A stretch of DNA of 22,738 bases from Nitrososphaerota archaeon (GTDB lineage Archaea > Thermoproteota > Nitrososphaeria > Nitrososphaerales > Nitrosopumilaceae). Below are positions 14,896 through 22,738 of the stretch, in pieces (position 1 is the first letter of the stretch; every line of letters begins with the position of its first letter). The stretch spans positions 1-22,738 of the forward strand of contig JADFJY010000005.1 in assembly GCA_022565935.1 (NCBI GenBank), written 5' to 3'. Below the pieces are notes generated by a model. The model was not told the origin of the DNA. It did not search any database and was given only the letters and a program-made list of their open reading frames with translations. Both the position numbers and the translations under genes were made by a program.

Positions 14896-16065
14896 TTGAA
14901 CAAGCTTGTGTTAAACTCTGAGAGTTTAAACAATGTTTTAGATAACAAAGTAATTTCTCGTCAAAGTGTTATTGGTATTTATCAAAACGCAGTAGAAGAT
15001 CCTAGTGAGCTTTTTTCCACTGCACAAAATTTGAGAAAAAAATTCAAAAAAAATTCAGTTACATTTTCAAAAAAAGTATTTTTCAACATAGTTAATCTCT
15101 GTAAAGACACTTGTTCTTATTGCACATACAAAGCAGAACCAAAAGAAGAAAAACTATCTTTAATGTCAAAGCAGCAGATATTAGAACTATTACAACTTGC
15201 AAAAAAATACAGATGTGTTGAAGCACTTTTTGTTACTGGTGAGAAACCAGAACAAAAATATCAAGAAGCACGAGACTGGCTTAAGGAAAATGGATTCAAA
15301 TCAACTACTGAATATCTCATTCATGCATCAGAACTAGCTTTAGAATTAGGATTATTTCCACATACAAATGCAGGTAATCTGAATTTTGAGGAGATGAAGG
15401 AACTGAAGAAAACAAATGTGTCAATGGGATTAATGCTTGAAAATGTAAGTGAGAGATTAACAGAAAAAGGAATGCCACATTATTTAGCTGCTAGTAAAAG
15501 ACCAAAAGCAAGATTAGAAGTCTTAGAAAATTCTGGAAAATTAGGAATTCCAATGACAACGGGAATTTTGGTTGGGATTGGAGAGACAGTAGAAGAAATT
15601 ATTGATTCAATTTTAGCGATAAAAACACTACATCAGAAATATGGAAACATTCAAGAAGTAATTTTGCAAAATTTTCAACCAAAACCAGATACTATGATGA
15701 AGAATTCTCCATCAGCTGATGAAAACTATTTCAAAATAATTGTGGCATTAACAAGAATCATCATGCCAGAAATGAACATACAGATTCCTCCAAACTTATC
15801 CCCAAAATCATATCAAAGTTTCTTATCAGTTGGAATAAATGATTGGGGAGGAATATCGCCATTAACTCCAGATTTTGTTAATCCAGAATTCTCTTGGCCA
15901 GAAATTGATAAAGTAGATGAAAATTCAAAAAATTCAGGATTTGAATTAAAGTGTAGATTCCCAATATACCCAGAATTTTTTTCTTTTATCAGTAAAGAGT
16001 TAAGAGATAAGATGTTAGTTATAGAAAATGGGGAAGGATTGGTAAAAGAGGAGTATTGGAGATGA
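14896..16065 (+). CDS. cofG: 7,8-didemethyl-8-hydroxy-5-deazariboflavin synthase, CofG subunit
   Basis: CofG is a radical S-adenosylmethionine enzyme that closes the ring of the CofH product to give Fo, the deazaflavin core of coenzyme F420. The 389-residue protein has the 4Fe-4S motif C69-x3-C73-x2-C76 (LCKDTCSYCTY), then the family motifs FVTGEKPE, HTNAGNL, SMGLMLEN and TTGILVGIGET, and IPPNLSP with NDWGGISP near the end. The start is TTG, supported by a TATA box. Its stop overlaps the ATG of cofH in ATGA, so the two are translated together. F420 is used by ammonia-oxidising archaea in redox reactions. Confidence 0.95.
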   Translation: MNKLVLNSESLNNVLDNKVISRQSVIGIYQNAVEDPSELFSTAQNLRKKFKKNSVTFSKKVFFNIVNLCKDTCSYCTYKAEPKEEKLSLMSKQQILELLQLAKKYRCVEALFVTGEKPEQKYQEARDWLKENGFKSTTEYLIHASELALELGLFPHTNAGNLNFEEMKELKKTNVSMGLMLENVSERLTEKGMPHYLAASKRPKARLEVLENSGKLGIPMTTGILVGIGETVEEIIDSILAIKTLHQKYGNIQEVILQNFQPKPDTMMKNSPSADENYFKIIVALTRIIMPEMNIQIPPNLSPKSYQSFLSVGINDWGGISPLTPDFVNPEFSWPEIDKVDENSKNSGFELKCRFPIYPEFFSFISKELRDKMLVIENGEGLVKEEYWR

Positions 16066-17318
16066 CAAACATAGAGTCACTTTTTAAAAATGCAGATCCA
16101 CTAGTATCCAAAATTCTAAATGATACATTATCAGATAAGGAAATTTCTGAAAAAGATGCTTTGACTCTATACAGAACAAATGGGATTGACTTTCATCTTG
16201 TAGGACTTGTTGCAGATGAAATTAGAAGAAGAAGAGTTGGCGACGTGGTATCATATGTAGTTAATAGAAACATCAATTTTACAAATGTCTGTATCAAGCA
16301 ATGTGGTTTTTGTGCATTTAGTAGAGATTTTCGAGAAGAGGAGGGATATTTCCTACCAACTGAAGAAATTGTACGAAGAGCAAAAGAGGCATACCATCTA
16401 GGTGCAACTGAAGTCTGCATTCAAGCAGGACTTCCACCAGACATGGAAGGAGATTTGTATGAAAATATTTGTAGAGAAATCAAAAAAGAGATCCCAGATA
16501 TTCACATACATGGATTTTCTCCGGAAGAGATCCTATACGGAGCAACAAGATCAGAGATATCAATTGAAGAATTTCTAAAGAGGATGAAAGAAGCTGGAGT
16601 AAACACACTCCCAGGAACATCTGCTGAAATTCTTGATCAGGATCTCAGAGATAAGATATCTCCAGGCAGAATTAGTGTAAAGAATTGGGAGAAAGTTATC
16701 AAAACTGCTCACAAAATGGGAATCAATACAACATCAACTATGATGTTTGGTCATCTAGAAACACTTGAACATAGAGTAAAGCATATCTCAAAACTAAGAG
16801 AAATTCAAAAGGAAACAGGAGGTTTTACAGAATTTGTTCCACTTAATTTCATTCCTGATGAAGCACCAATGTACAAGCATCAGTTACATGAAGGAATTAG
16901 AGATGGAGCAAATGGAAATGATGTTTTACTAACACATGCAATTGCAAGAATCATGTTGAATAATTCTATCAATAATCTTCAGATGTCATGGGTAAAAGAA
17001 GGTCAAAAAATGTCTCAACTATTGCTTATGTGGGGTGCAAACGATTTTGGAGGAACACTGATCAATGAAAGCATATCAACATCTGCAGGTTCAGAACATG
17101 GTCAACTATTAAGACCTAAAGAAATAAGGAGACTAATTAAAGAAATTGGAAGAGTTCCAGCAGAAAGAGACACCAATTACAAGATTCTGAAAAAGTTTGA
17201 TAAAGGAGATGAAGTTGAAGAAGGACTTGACAAAATTACAGATACTTCTCAATTTGGATCATATGCAGAATTAATTAAAATCAATAAATTCAATTACAAA
17301 AATCCAAGGAGAAAATAA
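16062..17318 (+). CDS. cofH: 5-amino-6-(D-ribitylamino)uracil--L-tyrosine 4-hydroxyphenyl transferase, CofH subunit
   Basis: CofH is the radical-SAM partner of CofG; it joins the tyrosine side chain to 5-amino-6-ribitylaminouracil from the flavin pathway. The 418-residue product has the 4Fe-4S motif C77-x3-C81-x2-C84 (VCIKQCGFCAF), followed by CIQAGLPPD, HIHGFSPEEI, LPGTSAEIL, TSTMMFGHLE and FIPDEAP, all typical of CofH and its relative MqnC. A TTG two codons earlier (16056) is possible, but the ATG at 16062 gives the classical ATGA overlap with the cofG stop. The adjacent cofG makes CofH a better call than the menaquinone enzyme. The TldE homologue begins directly after its stop. Confidence 0.95.
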   Translation: MTNIESLFKNADPLVSKILNDTLSDKEISEKDALTLYRTNGIDFHLVGLVADEIRRRRVGDVVSYVVNRNINFTNVCIKQCGFCAFSRDFREEEGYFLPTEEIVRRAKEAYHLGATEVCIQAGLPPDMEGDLYENICREIKKEIPDIHIHGFSPEEILYGATRSEISIEEFLKRMKEAGVNTLPGTSAEILDQDLRDKISPGRISVKNWEKVIKTAHKMGINTTSTMMFGHLETLEHRVKHISKLREIQKETGGFTEFVPLNFIPDEAPMYKHQLHEGIRDGANGNDVLLTHAIARIMLNNSINNLQMSWVKEGQKMSQLLLMWGANDFGGTLINESISTSAGSEHGQLLRPKEIRRLIKEIGRVPAERDTNYKILKKFDKGDEVEEGLDKITDTSQFGSYAELIKINKFNYKNPRRK

Positions 17319-18677
17319 TTGTCTGCCTTAGATAAGGCATTGAATCATTCAAAGAATATTGGAATTGATGAATGTGAGATAGTAGTTGTTAAAAAAAAGA
17401 TCATAACAGTAAGAATCACGGATTCGGAGATTGCTGAAATTAAACAGAACTTTGATGAAAATTATGGTATTAGATTAATTCATGATAAAAAAATTGCATC
17501 GATTCAAACAACCAATCAAGAAGAGATAAAAAAAATAATTGATAGTGCATTTAAAACATCATCTAAACTTAAACCAAGAAATTTTTGGAAAGAATTACCA
17601 CATAAAACACATCATAAACAACTTTATGGAACATTTGATGAAAAACTTGAGAAGATTTCCGGCGCAAATGTTATGGATATCGCACAAAATATGATAAATT
17701 CAGCAAATAATGATTTGATAAATACGATTACAGGATCAATAAATATAGTTTCAGAGAATTTTGAGTTGGAAAATTCTAATGGATTGTATCTAAATGAAAA
17801 GGCTACATACATTTCAGGAATTATTAATGCAGAATCAGAATCTGGAATTTTGCCAGTATCAGGAATAGGATATGCAAGTGGTAGAACTTTATCAAATTTT
17901 TCTGCAGAACAAATTGGAAATGATGCAAAAATTATGTGTATTGAATCAATAAATCCGCAAAAAATTTATTCAGATAAATATTCTATAATTTTTGAACCAT
18001 ATTCAGTAGGAGAATTATTAGCATTTGTAGTTGCAGCAAATTTCAATTTTAAAACATTTTCAGAAAAGAAAAGTTGTTTTTCAAATAACTTTGAAGAAAA
18101 AATAGCTACTGATAAACTTAGTTTGGTTGATGATCCTCACATCCCAGAAGGGATTGGAACAAAATCTGTTGATGATGAAGGAGTAGAAACTCAAAAAAGA
18201 AGTTTGATAGAAAAAGGAATTTTCAAGAATACTTTTTCTAATTTGTTTGATAGTTACAAAGAAGGAAAACAATCTTCAGGTAATGCATTAAGATCAGGTT
18301 CGCCTATGGGAAGAAGTTCTGAACCAATACCAATTTCAGCACCACATAATCTCAAAATAAATCCAGGGGATATATCTCAAGAAGACATGATCAAAGACAC
18401 AAAACATGGATTGTTGGTGGGAAGGTTATGGTACACGTATGCAGTAAATCCAATTAAAGGAGATTTTTCATGTACCGCAAGAAGTGGTATAAGAATTATT
18501 GAAAATGGGGAAATAAAAGGGCCTGGAAGATCAGTAAGAATAATTCACAACCTTCCAACTTTGATGAAAAATATTTCAGAAATTGGAAATAATCAAAAAA
18601 ATGTTATTCAATGGGCATCACTTCCATCCATTGTACCGTCAATTAAAGCTGAAAATATAAGGGTAAATTCTATCTAA
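17319..18677 (+). CDS. TldE/PmbA family protein (metalloprotease partner subunit)
   Basis: The 452-residue protein matches the TldE (PmbA) half of the TldD/TldE pair. It has the N-terminal alpha/beta region, GSINIVSENFELENSNG (139-155), FEPYSVGELL (225-234) where TldD has its zinc HExxxH site, SVDDEGVETQKRSLIEKGIF (283-302), and the C-terminal ENGEIKGPGRSVRIIHNLP and ASLPSIVPSIKAENIRV. The HExxxH motif is absent, so this is the non-catalytic subunit. TldD/E cleaves unfolded or leader peptides in bacteria; the archaeal substrate is unknown. The start is TTG with no gap after the cofH stop, so it is in the cofGH operon. No TldD gene is in the window. Confidence 0.85.
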   Translation: MSALDKALNHSKNIGIDECEIVVVKKKIITVRITDSEIAEIKQNFDENYGIRLIHDKKIASIQTTNQEEIKKIIDSAFKTSSKLKPRNFWKELPHKTHHKQLYGTFDEKLEKISGANVMDIAQNMINSANNDLINTITGSINIVSENFELENSNGLYLNEKATYISGIINAESESGILPVSGIGYASGRTLSNFSAEQIGNDAKIMCIESINPQKIYSDKYSIIFEPYSVGELLAFVVAANFNFKTFSEKKSCFSNNFEEKIATDKLSLVDDPHIPEGIGTKSVDDEGVETQKRSLIEKGIFKNTFSNLFDSYKEGKQSSGNALRSGSPMGRSSEPIPISAPHNLKINPGDISQEDMIKDTKHGLLVGRLWYTYAVNPIKGDFSCTARSGIRIIENGEIKGPGRSVRIIHNLPTLMKNISEIGNNQKNVIQWASLPSIVPSIKAENIRVNSI

Positions 18678-18697
18678 ATACCAAATTCACGCATAAA

Positions 18698-19633
18698 TTA
18701 TCTGAAAAACGTAACTACAAGATATGCAACATAACCTATAATCAAACAAATGCCCATAGCCCTACTAATAATTCCAGTTTTTAGAGCAATTAATAATGAA
18801 ATGCTAAAGATAATCATTATTGCATAATCAACATAAACATCAACACCAATCATTACACCACCAAGCACAGCACCAATTCCCATAATCATCAAGATGTTGT
18901 AGATATTACTTCCAATTATGGTTCCAATGCCAATATCGGCATGGCCTTTTCTAATTGCAATTATTGATGTAATTAATTCTGGAAGAGATGTTCCAATTGC
19001 TATTACAGTTAATCCAATAATTTTCTCGGATAACCCAAACTCTTGTGCTAAAATTATAGCATTATCAACTGTAAGAATTGCACCAACATACAAAAGTGCA
19101 ACACCTATTCCAATTAATCCGATAGATTTTAGATATATGTTGCTTTTTCCTTTTTCACTTTTCTCTTTGTTTTCTTCTCGATGTTTCATTGCATCTTTGT
19201 ATGTATAAAATGCAAATACTCCCAATCCACCAAGTAAGAATATTCCATCATATGTAGAAATCTCACCATCAAGTGAAAGTAAAATAAGTAAAAGAGAAAC
19301 TCCCAACATAATTGGAATTTCTTTTCGTAAAATAGATTTTCTTACTGCAAGAGGAATAAGCATTGCAGATATACCAATCACCATCCCAATGTTTGCAATA
19401 TTACTTCCAATAATATTTCCTAGAATAATTGCACTGTGTTCTCCTGCTGCAGCAACACTAGCAGCAAGTTCTGGAGTTGAAGTACCATACGCTACAATAG
19501 TCATTCCTATTACAAGATTACTTATTCGGAATTTTTTTGCAATATTTACACCGCCATTGACTAACCAATTTCCACCAAAACATAACATCACTAATCCAAC
19601 TACAGTTAGGACAACACTTACTGCTACTTCCAC
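18698..19633 (-). CDS. Ca2+/cation antiporter (CaCA superfamily, YrbG/NCX-like)
   Basis: This 311-residue protein has about ten membrane helices in two inverted halves, the usual size of archaeal and bacterial exchangers such as NCX_Mj. Both alpha repeats are intact: GTSTPEL with E55 and GSNIAN (76-81) in the first, GTSLPEL with E219 and GSNIYN (241-246) in the second. The two glutamates bind the ion. A charged cytoplasmic loop (about 144-168, KHREENKEKSEKGK) separates the halves. It exchanges Ca2+ for Na+ or H+. The start is GTG at 19631-19633, with a TATA box 26.5 bases upstream. The gene is convergent with TldE, 20 bases apart. Confidence 0.93.
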   Translation of the reverse strand: MEVAVSVVLTVVGLVMLCFGGNWLVNGGVNIAKKFRISNLVIGMTIVAYGTSTPELAASVAAAGEHSAIILGNIIGSNIANIGMVIGISAMLIPLAVRKSILRKEIPIMLGVSLLLILLSLDGEISTYDGIFLLGGLGVFAFYTYKDAMKHREENKEKSEKGKSNIYLKSIGLIGIGVALLYVGAILTVDNAIILAQEFGLSEKIIGLTVIAIGTSLPELITSIIAIRKGHADIGIGTIIGSNIYNILMIMGIGAVLGGVMIGVDVYVDYAIMIIFSISLLIALKTGIISRAMGICLIIGYVAYLVVTFFR

Positions 19634-19655
19634 AAAGAACGTTCAGATTTTCGTA

Positions 19656-19663
19656 GTTTAAAG
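19656..19663 (-). promoter_or_regulatory. TATA box for the cation antiporter gene
   Basis: CTTTAAAC on the minus strand is centred 26.5 bases upstream of the GTG start at 19633. Confidence 0.5.
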
Positions 19664-19778
19664 GAGATTATTCACTATAATTTCACAATTCTAACAATTG
19701 CAATAAACCCGAATTTGTCTATCGAGATCTAGGTGTAAAAAAACCAGTTCGGTAGATCAACAAAGCTAAAGTTAAAGA

Positions 19779-19786
19779 TTAATAAA
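19779..19786 (+). promoter_or_regulatory. TATA box for the winged-helix regulator gene
   Basis: TTAATAAA is centred 26.5 bases upstream of the ATG at 19809, predicting a leaderless mRNA. Confidence 0.5.
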
Positions 19787-19791
19787 GTAAT

Positions 19792-19815
19792 ATACCGTAC
19801 TATACAGTATGATAC
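19792..19815 (+). promoter_or_regulatory. Repeated ATACxGTA motif over the regulator start, possible operator
   Basis: ATAC recurs at 19792, 19802 and 19812, exactly ten bases apart; the first two units share ATACxGTA. The stretch 19792-19810 is also an imperfect palindrome (14 of 18 paired positions match). It lies between TATA box and start codon, overlapping the predicted transcription start, where a bound repressor would block transcription. Autoregulation by the encoded winged-helix protein is an inference. Confidence 0.4.
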
Positions 19816-20150
19816 GAACAAGACTAACATATGTGCCACTAGAAGTAGCTGACCAATTCGAAGATTTCATCATAGAAAGAGACGTGCAAGTACTTGATGC
19901 AGTAAAAGCAAGGACACGAGATTACAGTACACTATCACTGCTGAAATTATTGTATCAGCTTAGAGGAAATCCTATGACATTTTCAAATTTGTATTCAAAG
20001 TCAAAGATCAGAATGAAAAAGTCATTTTTGAATTATCTACATCTGTGTGTGGATTACCACTTTATTGAAAAAAAACCAGTGGGACCAAATGTAATCTATA
20101 CAATTACAGACAAGGGACGAACTATGTTGAATCTCTTTATCAACAAATAG
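19809..20150 (+). CDS. Winged-helix DNA-binding protein
   Basis: The 113-residue protein has an N-terminal segment (about 1-40, rich in charged residues) and a winged-helix domain (about 42-108): helix SLLKLLYQLRGNPMTFSNL, recognition-helix region KIRMKKSFLNYLHLCVDYHFI, and a wing ending in VIYTITDKGRTML, the YxxTxKGxxxL pattern typical of archaeal PadR/ArsR-like regulators. It probably acts as a transcription regulator; no effector domain or metal site is visible. The ATG is supported by a TATA box and the repeated motif in front of it. It stands alone between divergent and convergent neighbours, so its targets cannot be inferred from position other than possible self-control. Confidence 0.8.
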   Translation: MIRTRLTYVPLEVADQFEDFIIERDVQVLDAVKARTRDYSTLSLLKLLYQLRGNPMTFSNLYSKSKIRMKKSFLNYLHLCVDYHFIEKKPVGPNVIYTITDKGRTMLNLFINK

Positions 20151-20186
20151 TAGTAAAAGAACATAAAGATAATTTGAAAAATTGTA

Positions 20187-20200
20187 TATTTTTTATTTTT
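20187..20200 (+). terminator. T-rich stretch, likely terminator for the winged-helix gene
   Basis: TATTTTTTATTTTT begins 36 bases after the regulator stop. Archaeal polymerase terminates on T-runs in the non-template strand without a required hairpin. It lies before the end of the convergent chaperonin gene. Confidence 0.4.
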
Positions 20201-20206
20201 AACTAT

Positions 20207-21898
20207 TCAGTAGTAATGATGCATTTGCCTTTGTTCTAATCCTTCTTGTTCAAAGTGATTGTGAGACTTTCCACCATCATGATGAGCATGAACTACTCCA
20301 TCAATATGACAATGTGTATTGTCAATCAAATTTTTCATGAACACATCATCCACATTTAGTATCATGTTGGTTACTTCAACTGCAGTTTTGAAAACTTGTT
20401 GTTTAACAACTACTGTTTCTATAATTCCAGATGAAGATACATCAGATATTTTTCTAGTGTTAGAATTTATTCCATACCATCTTATCTTACCATTCAATGT
20501 TGCAAATTTTGCTCGAAATTGTGTTAATGTATCTAATACATCCATTCCAACATTCTGTGCTAATGTTAATGGTATTTCCTCTACAGCATCTGCAAATCTT
20601 TGTATTGCAATTTGTTCCTTACCTTCAATAGTTACAGATTGCTTTCTAATTTTTTGAGCAATTATCCCTTCCACAGAACCAGCACCATATACAATGAATG
20701 GATTTTCAATGAAATTTCTTAATACATAAAATGCGTTCAAAGCATTTCTGTGAAATTCATCCAAATATCGTTTTGAGTTGGCTCTCAATAACAAAGTTAC
20801 AGATTTTGGATTGATTCCACCCTCTACAAAAACCATTTTATCACCACCAACAGTTTTCTCATAAACTTTTTTTGCAAAACCTAATTCATGATTAGATATT
20901 TTCTCGATATTTTTACAGATCTTAGCACCAGTTGCTTTTTCTAACCACCATAAATCATTGTACTTTACTCTCCGCATTGAGATAATACCTTGTTTTGCAA
21001 GAGCCTCTTGAACAAACTCATTTACTCCTTTCCTAGATATTACTACATTAGCTCCTGAATCTACAATATTTTTTACGAGTGCAAGCAAATCAATGTTTTC
21101 TTGATCAAGGAATTGACTCATTTGTTTAGGCGAGTTTATTTCTATCTCTGCTTCAGTTCTCGTTCTCATTGGTTCTAATGATTCATTAATTAACAAAATC
21201 TTGGCATCATGAATAGTTCTAGGCATTGCAGAACTATCTATTGTTTTATCAATCACTGTACCTTTGATTAATTGTATTTCTGTAGCATTTCCTAACTTTT
21301 CTTCGATTTTTATGTCGTCGATATCTATCTTTCCTCTTTCCAGATTAGATATACTACATACAGCCTCAATGATCATATCTACAATCTTTTCATTTTCTTC
21401 ATGTAAATCAAAAATTGCTTTTCCTTTCAGACATGTAGTTAGTAAGTGTCTCATTATTTTTTTGTCTCTTCTGTTTGATTTTATTTTAATTTCATCCAAT
21501 GTTTCTAGAGCACAATCTAGACTTTGATTATAACCACGAATAATTGTAGCAACAGGAATTCCAATTTTCAATAATTCTTCAGCATGTTTGAGTAAACTAC
21601 CTATCAAGATAGCTGTTGATGTTGTACCATCTCCAACATGAGTATCAACTGTATTTACAGCTTCCACAACAGATTTAGCTGCTGGATGATCAACATCAAC
21701 TTTTCTCAAAAATGCACCGCCATGACTTGTTATAGTATCTTCTCCAAGAATGTCAATGTACACTTTTTCCATACCGCGTGGACCAAGAGATGTTTTAACA
21801 ATTTCTGTAACAAGTTTGCCTGAAATTAGATTATACATTTGTGATTCTTGTAATCCAATACGTGAAATGTCTTGATTAAGTAAACCAGGATATTTCAT
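20207..21898 (-). CDS. Divergent thermosome-like group II chaperonin subunit with His-rich tail
   Basis: The 563-residue protein is recognisable as a thermosome subunit along its whole length: LGPRGMEKV (38-46), DVDHPAAKSVVEA (68-80), GDGTTS (89-94), a middle apical domain and NAFYVL...GAGSVEG near 388-408. It is clearly divergent. The canonical ITNDGATIL block reads ITSHGGAFL, so the catalytic Asp equivalent to GroEL D52 is H59, and the Asp equivalent to GroEL D398 (Mm-Cpn D386) is N388. The Asp of GDGTT (D90) is kept. GGGA is changed to GAGS. The last 35 residues hold nine histidines. The product is probably a slow or inactive ATPase, either as a partner in mixed rings or in a new role. A TATA box lies about 26 bases upstream of the ATG. 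Confidence 0.88.
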   Translation of the reverse strand: MKYPGLLNQDISRIGLQESQMYNLISGKLVTEIVKTSLGPRGMEKVYIDILGEDTITSHGGAFLRKVDVDHPAAKSVVEAVNTVDTHVGDGTTSTAILIGSLLKHAEELLKIGIPVATIIRGYNQSLDCALETLDEIKIKSNRRDKKIMRHLLTTCLKGKAIFDLHEENEKIVDMIIEAVCSISNLERGKIDIDDIKIEEKLGNATEIQLIKGTVIDKTIDSSAMPRTIHDAKILLINESLEPMRTRTEAEIEINSPKQMSQFLDQENIDLLALVKNIVDSGANVVISRKGVNEFVQEALAKQGIISMRRVKYNDLWWLEKATGAKICKNIEKISNHELGFAKKVYEKTVGGDKMVFVEGGINPKSVTLLLRANSKRYLDEFHRNALNAFYVLRNFIENPFIVYGAGSVEGIIAQKIRKQSVTIEGKEQIAIQRFADAVEEIPLTLAQNVGMDVLDTLTQFRAKFATLNGKIRWYGINSNTRKISDVSSSGIIETVVVKQQVFKTAVEVTNMILNVDDVFMKNLIDNTHCHIDGVVHAHHDGGKSHNHFEQEGLEQRQMHHYY

Positions 21899-21920
21899 TC
21901 ACTTTAAGCCTCTTTTTAGA

Positions 21921-21928
21921 TATTAAAA
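21921..21928 (-). promoter_or_regulatory. TATA box for the chaperonin gene
   Basis: TTTTAATA on the minus strand is centred 26.5 bases upstream of the ATG at 21898. Confidence 0.45.
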
Positions 21929-22007
21929 CATTCTTTCTAAGGAATTCAATTTATCAAAAATAAAAAATGTGAAATAAATCGAACAGTGATTTATACATTA
22001 ACTGATT

Positions 22008-22738
22008 TTACTGTGATTCAATCTTAGTTGAATTGTCTTCATCAGGCCCAGGAGTATCAGAGCTTGGTCCCCCTACACTAGTTGCTGTAGTATCTTCATG
22101 GAAGTGTTTCAAATCTTCTCCTGAAATGACATCTTCTTCTGGTGGCACATAGTCACGTACATCATGTCTTGCTTTACCTGGATACTTGTTCTGGGTTGCA
22201 AGGGCGACAACGATAAACAGTGCAAATGCAATGATTGGGGGTATCATTGTATCTAATCCTGCCCATTCTTCTGGCATTGTAAAGAAGAAGATTAATCGTA
22301 TTAGTGAACCAACAATAAGAGATACAATAGCTGCGGGCATGTTTGCCTTTTTCCAGAATAAGCCAAATGTGAGTGGAGCAAATGCTCCGGCAAAAACTAT
22401 GTCAAATGCTAAGATAAGATAAATTCCGGGGGCGGGTAAGAAATAACCAATTGCAGTTCCAACTATCATCATTGGAATAATTACAATACGAGTAACTTTG
22501 AGTAGTTGACTATCACTCCAGTTCGGCTTTTGTTGCCATCGTTTTCTGATAATTCTCTGCATCATATTTCTGGATATTACACTTGATATTGCTAATAGTC
22601 CTCCACTGGCAGTTGACATTGATGCACCAATTACTCCCATTAATATCGCTGCACCAATTGCAAATGGCATAAATTCTGTAGATAGCATTGGCAATGCTAA
22701 AGCTGGATCTATATCTATGGGGAGATAATAAAATGCTA
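22008..22738 (-). CDS. Sodium:solute symporter (SSS family), C-terminal part (5' end outside window)
   Basis: The frame is open to the window edge, giving about 243 C-terminal residues; the TTG at 22694 is internal. The visible part holds about five membrane helices. It includes the helix with GASMSTASGGLLAISSV, which matches the conserved AAxMSTxxSxLLxxSS signature of the SSS family at the Na+ site (TM8), and a DIDPALALPML stretch just before it. After the last helix comes a hydrophilic, acidic tail of about 65 residues (from TQNKYPGKARHD to the end) rich in D, E, S and T. SSS transporters bring in solutes such as urea, acetate, proline or pantothenate with Na+. In ammonia oxidisers urea is one plausible substrate, but nothing here fixes it. 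Confidence 0.85.
   Translation of the reverse strand, partial: AFYYLPIDIDPALALPMLSTEFMPFAIGAAILMGVIGASMSTASGGLLAISSVISRNMMQRIIRKRWQQKPNWSDSQLLKVTRIVIIPMMIVGTAIGYFLPAPGIYLILAFDIVFAGAFAPLTFGLFWKKANMPAAIVSLIVGSLIRLIFFFTMPEEWAGLDTMIPPIIAFALFIVVALATQNKYPGKARHDVRDYVPPEEDVISGEDLKHFHEDTTATSVGGPSSDTPGPDEDNSTKIESQ

Overview
The window is AT-rich (about one third G+C by eye) and reads as the chromosome of an ammonia-oxidising-type archaeon of the Nitrososphaerota (Thaumarchaeota), close to Nitrosopumilus. Reasons: archaeal-only families (DUF2070, DUF1512, Tsr3, type II methionine aminopeptidase, a group II chaperonin, a TATA-binding-protein remnant), the F420 genes cofG and cofH, and archaeal TATA boxes about 26-28 bases upstream of start codons with almost no leader. 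GTG and TTG starts are common. No phage genes, insertion sequences or CRISPR arrays were seen.

Layout. 1-1039: the 3' end of a DUF2070 membrane-protein gene, overlapping tail-to-tail a PD-(D/E)XK nuclease-like gene. 1115-4064: a membrane-anchored solute-binding protein whose two family-5 halves are in swapped order, convergent with the rRNA modification gene tsr3. 4099-7389: a 1096-residue secreted protein with a lamin-tail domain and about seven Ig-like repeats. 7528-7995: a small zinc-ribbon membrane protein and tRNA-Pro(UGG). 8250-9547: two very small genes, then methionine aminopeptidase. 9537-10834: DUF1512 with a 58-residue zinc ribbon overlapping its stop. 10976-11263: a broken, chimeric TATA-binding-protein gene. 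11308-11889: a MetRS-beta/Trbp111-like tRNA-binding protein and a small unknown gene. 11909-11987: an unexplained G+C-rich, foldable element.

12045-14853: a SRPBCC protein tightly coupled to a membrane glycosyltransferase, then a membrane-anchored HtrA-type protease. 14896-18677: cofG, cofH and a TldE/PmbA homologue in one run, making the deazaflavin core (Fo) of F420. 18698-19633: a Ca2+/cation antiporter. 19809-20150: a winged-helix regulator with a repeated motif over its start. 20207-21898: a divergent thermosome-like subunit that has lost two of three catalytic aspartates and carries a histidine-rich tail. 22008-22738: the C-terminal part of a sodium:solute symporter.

Most of the window is ordinary housekeeping. 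The observations most worth a second look are the permuted binding protein, the probably ATPase-dead His-tailed chaperonin, the TBP chimera made by apparent recombination between its two repeats, the foldable element at 11909-11987, and several small zinc-binding proteins that length cut-offs would miss.
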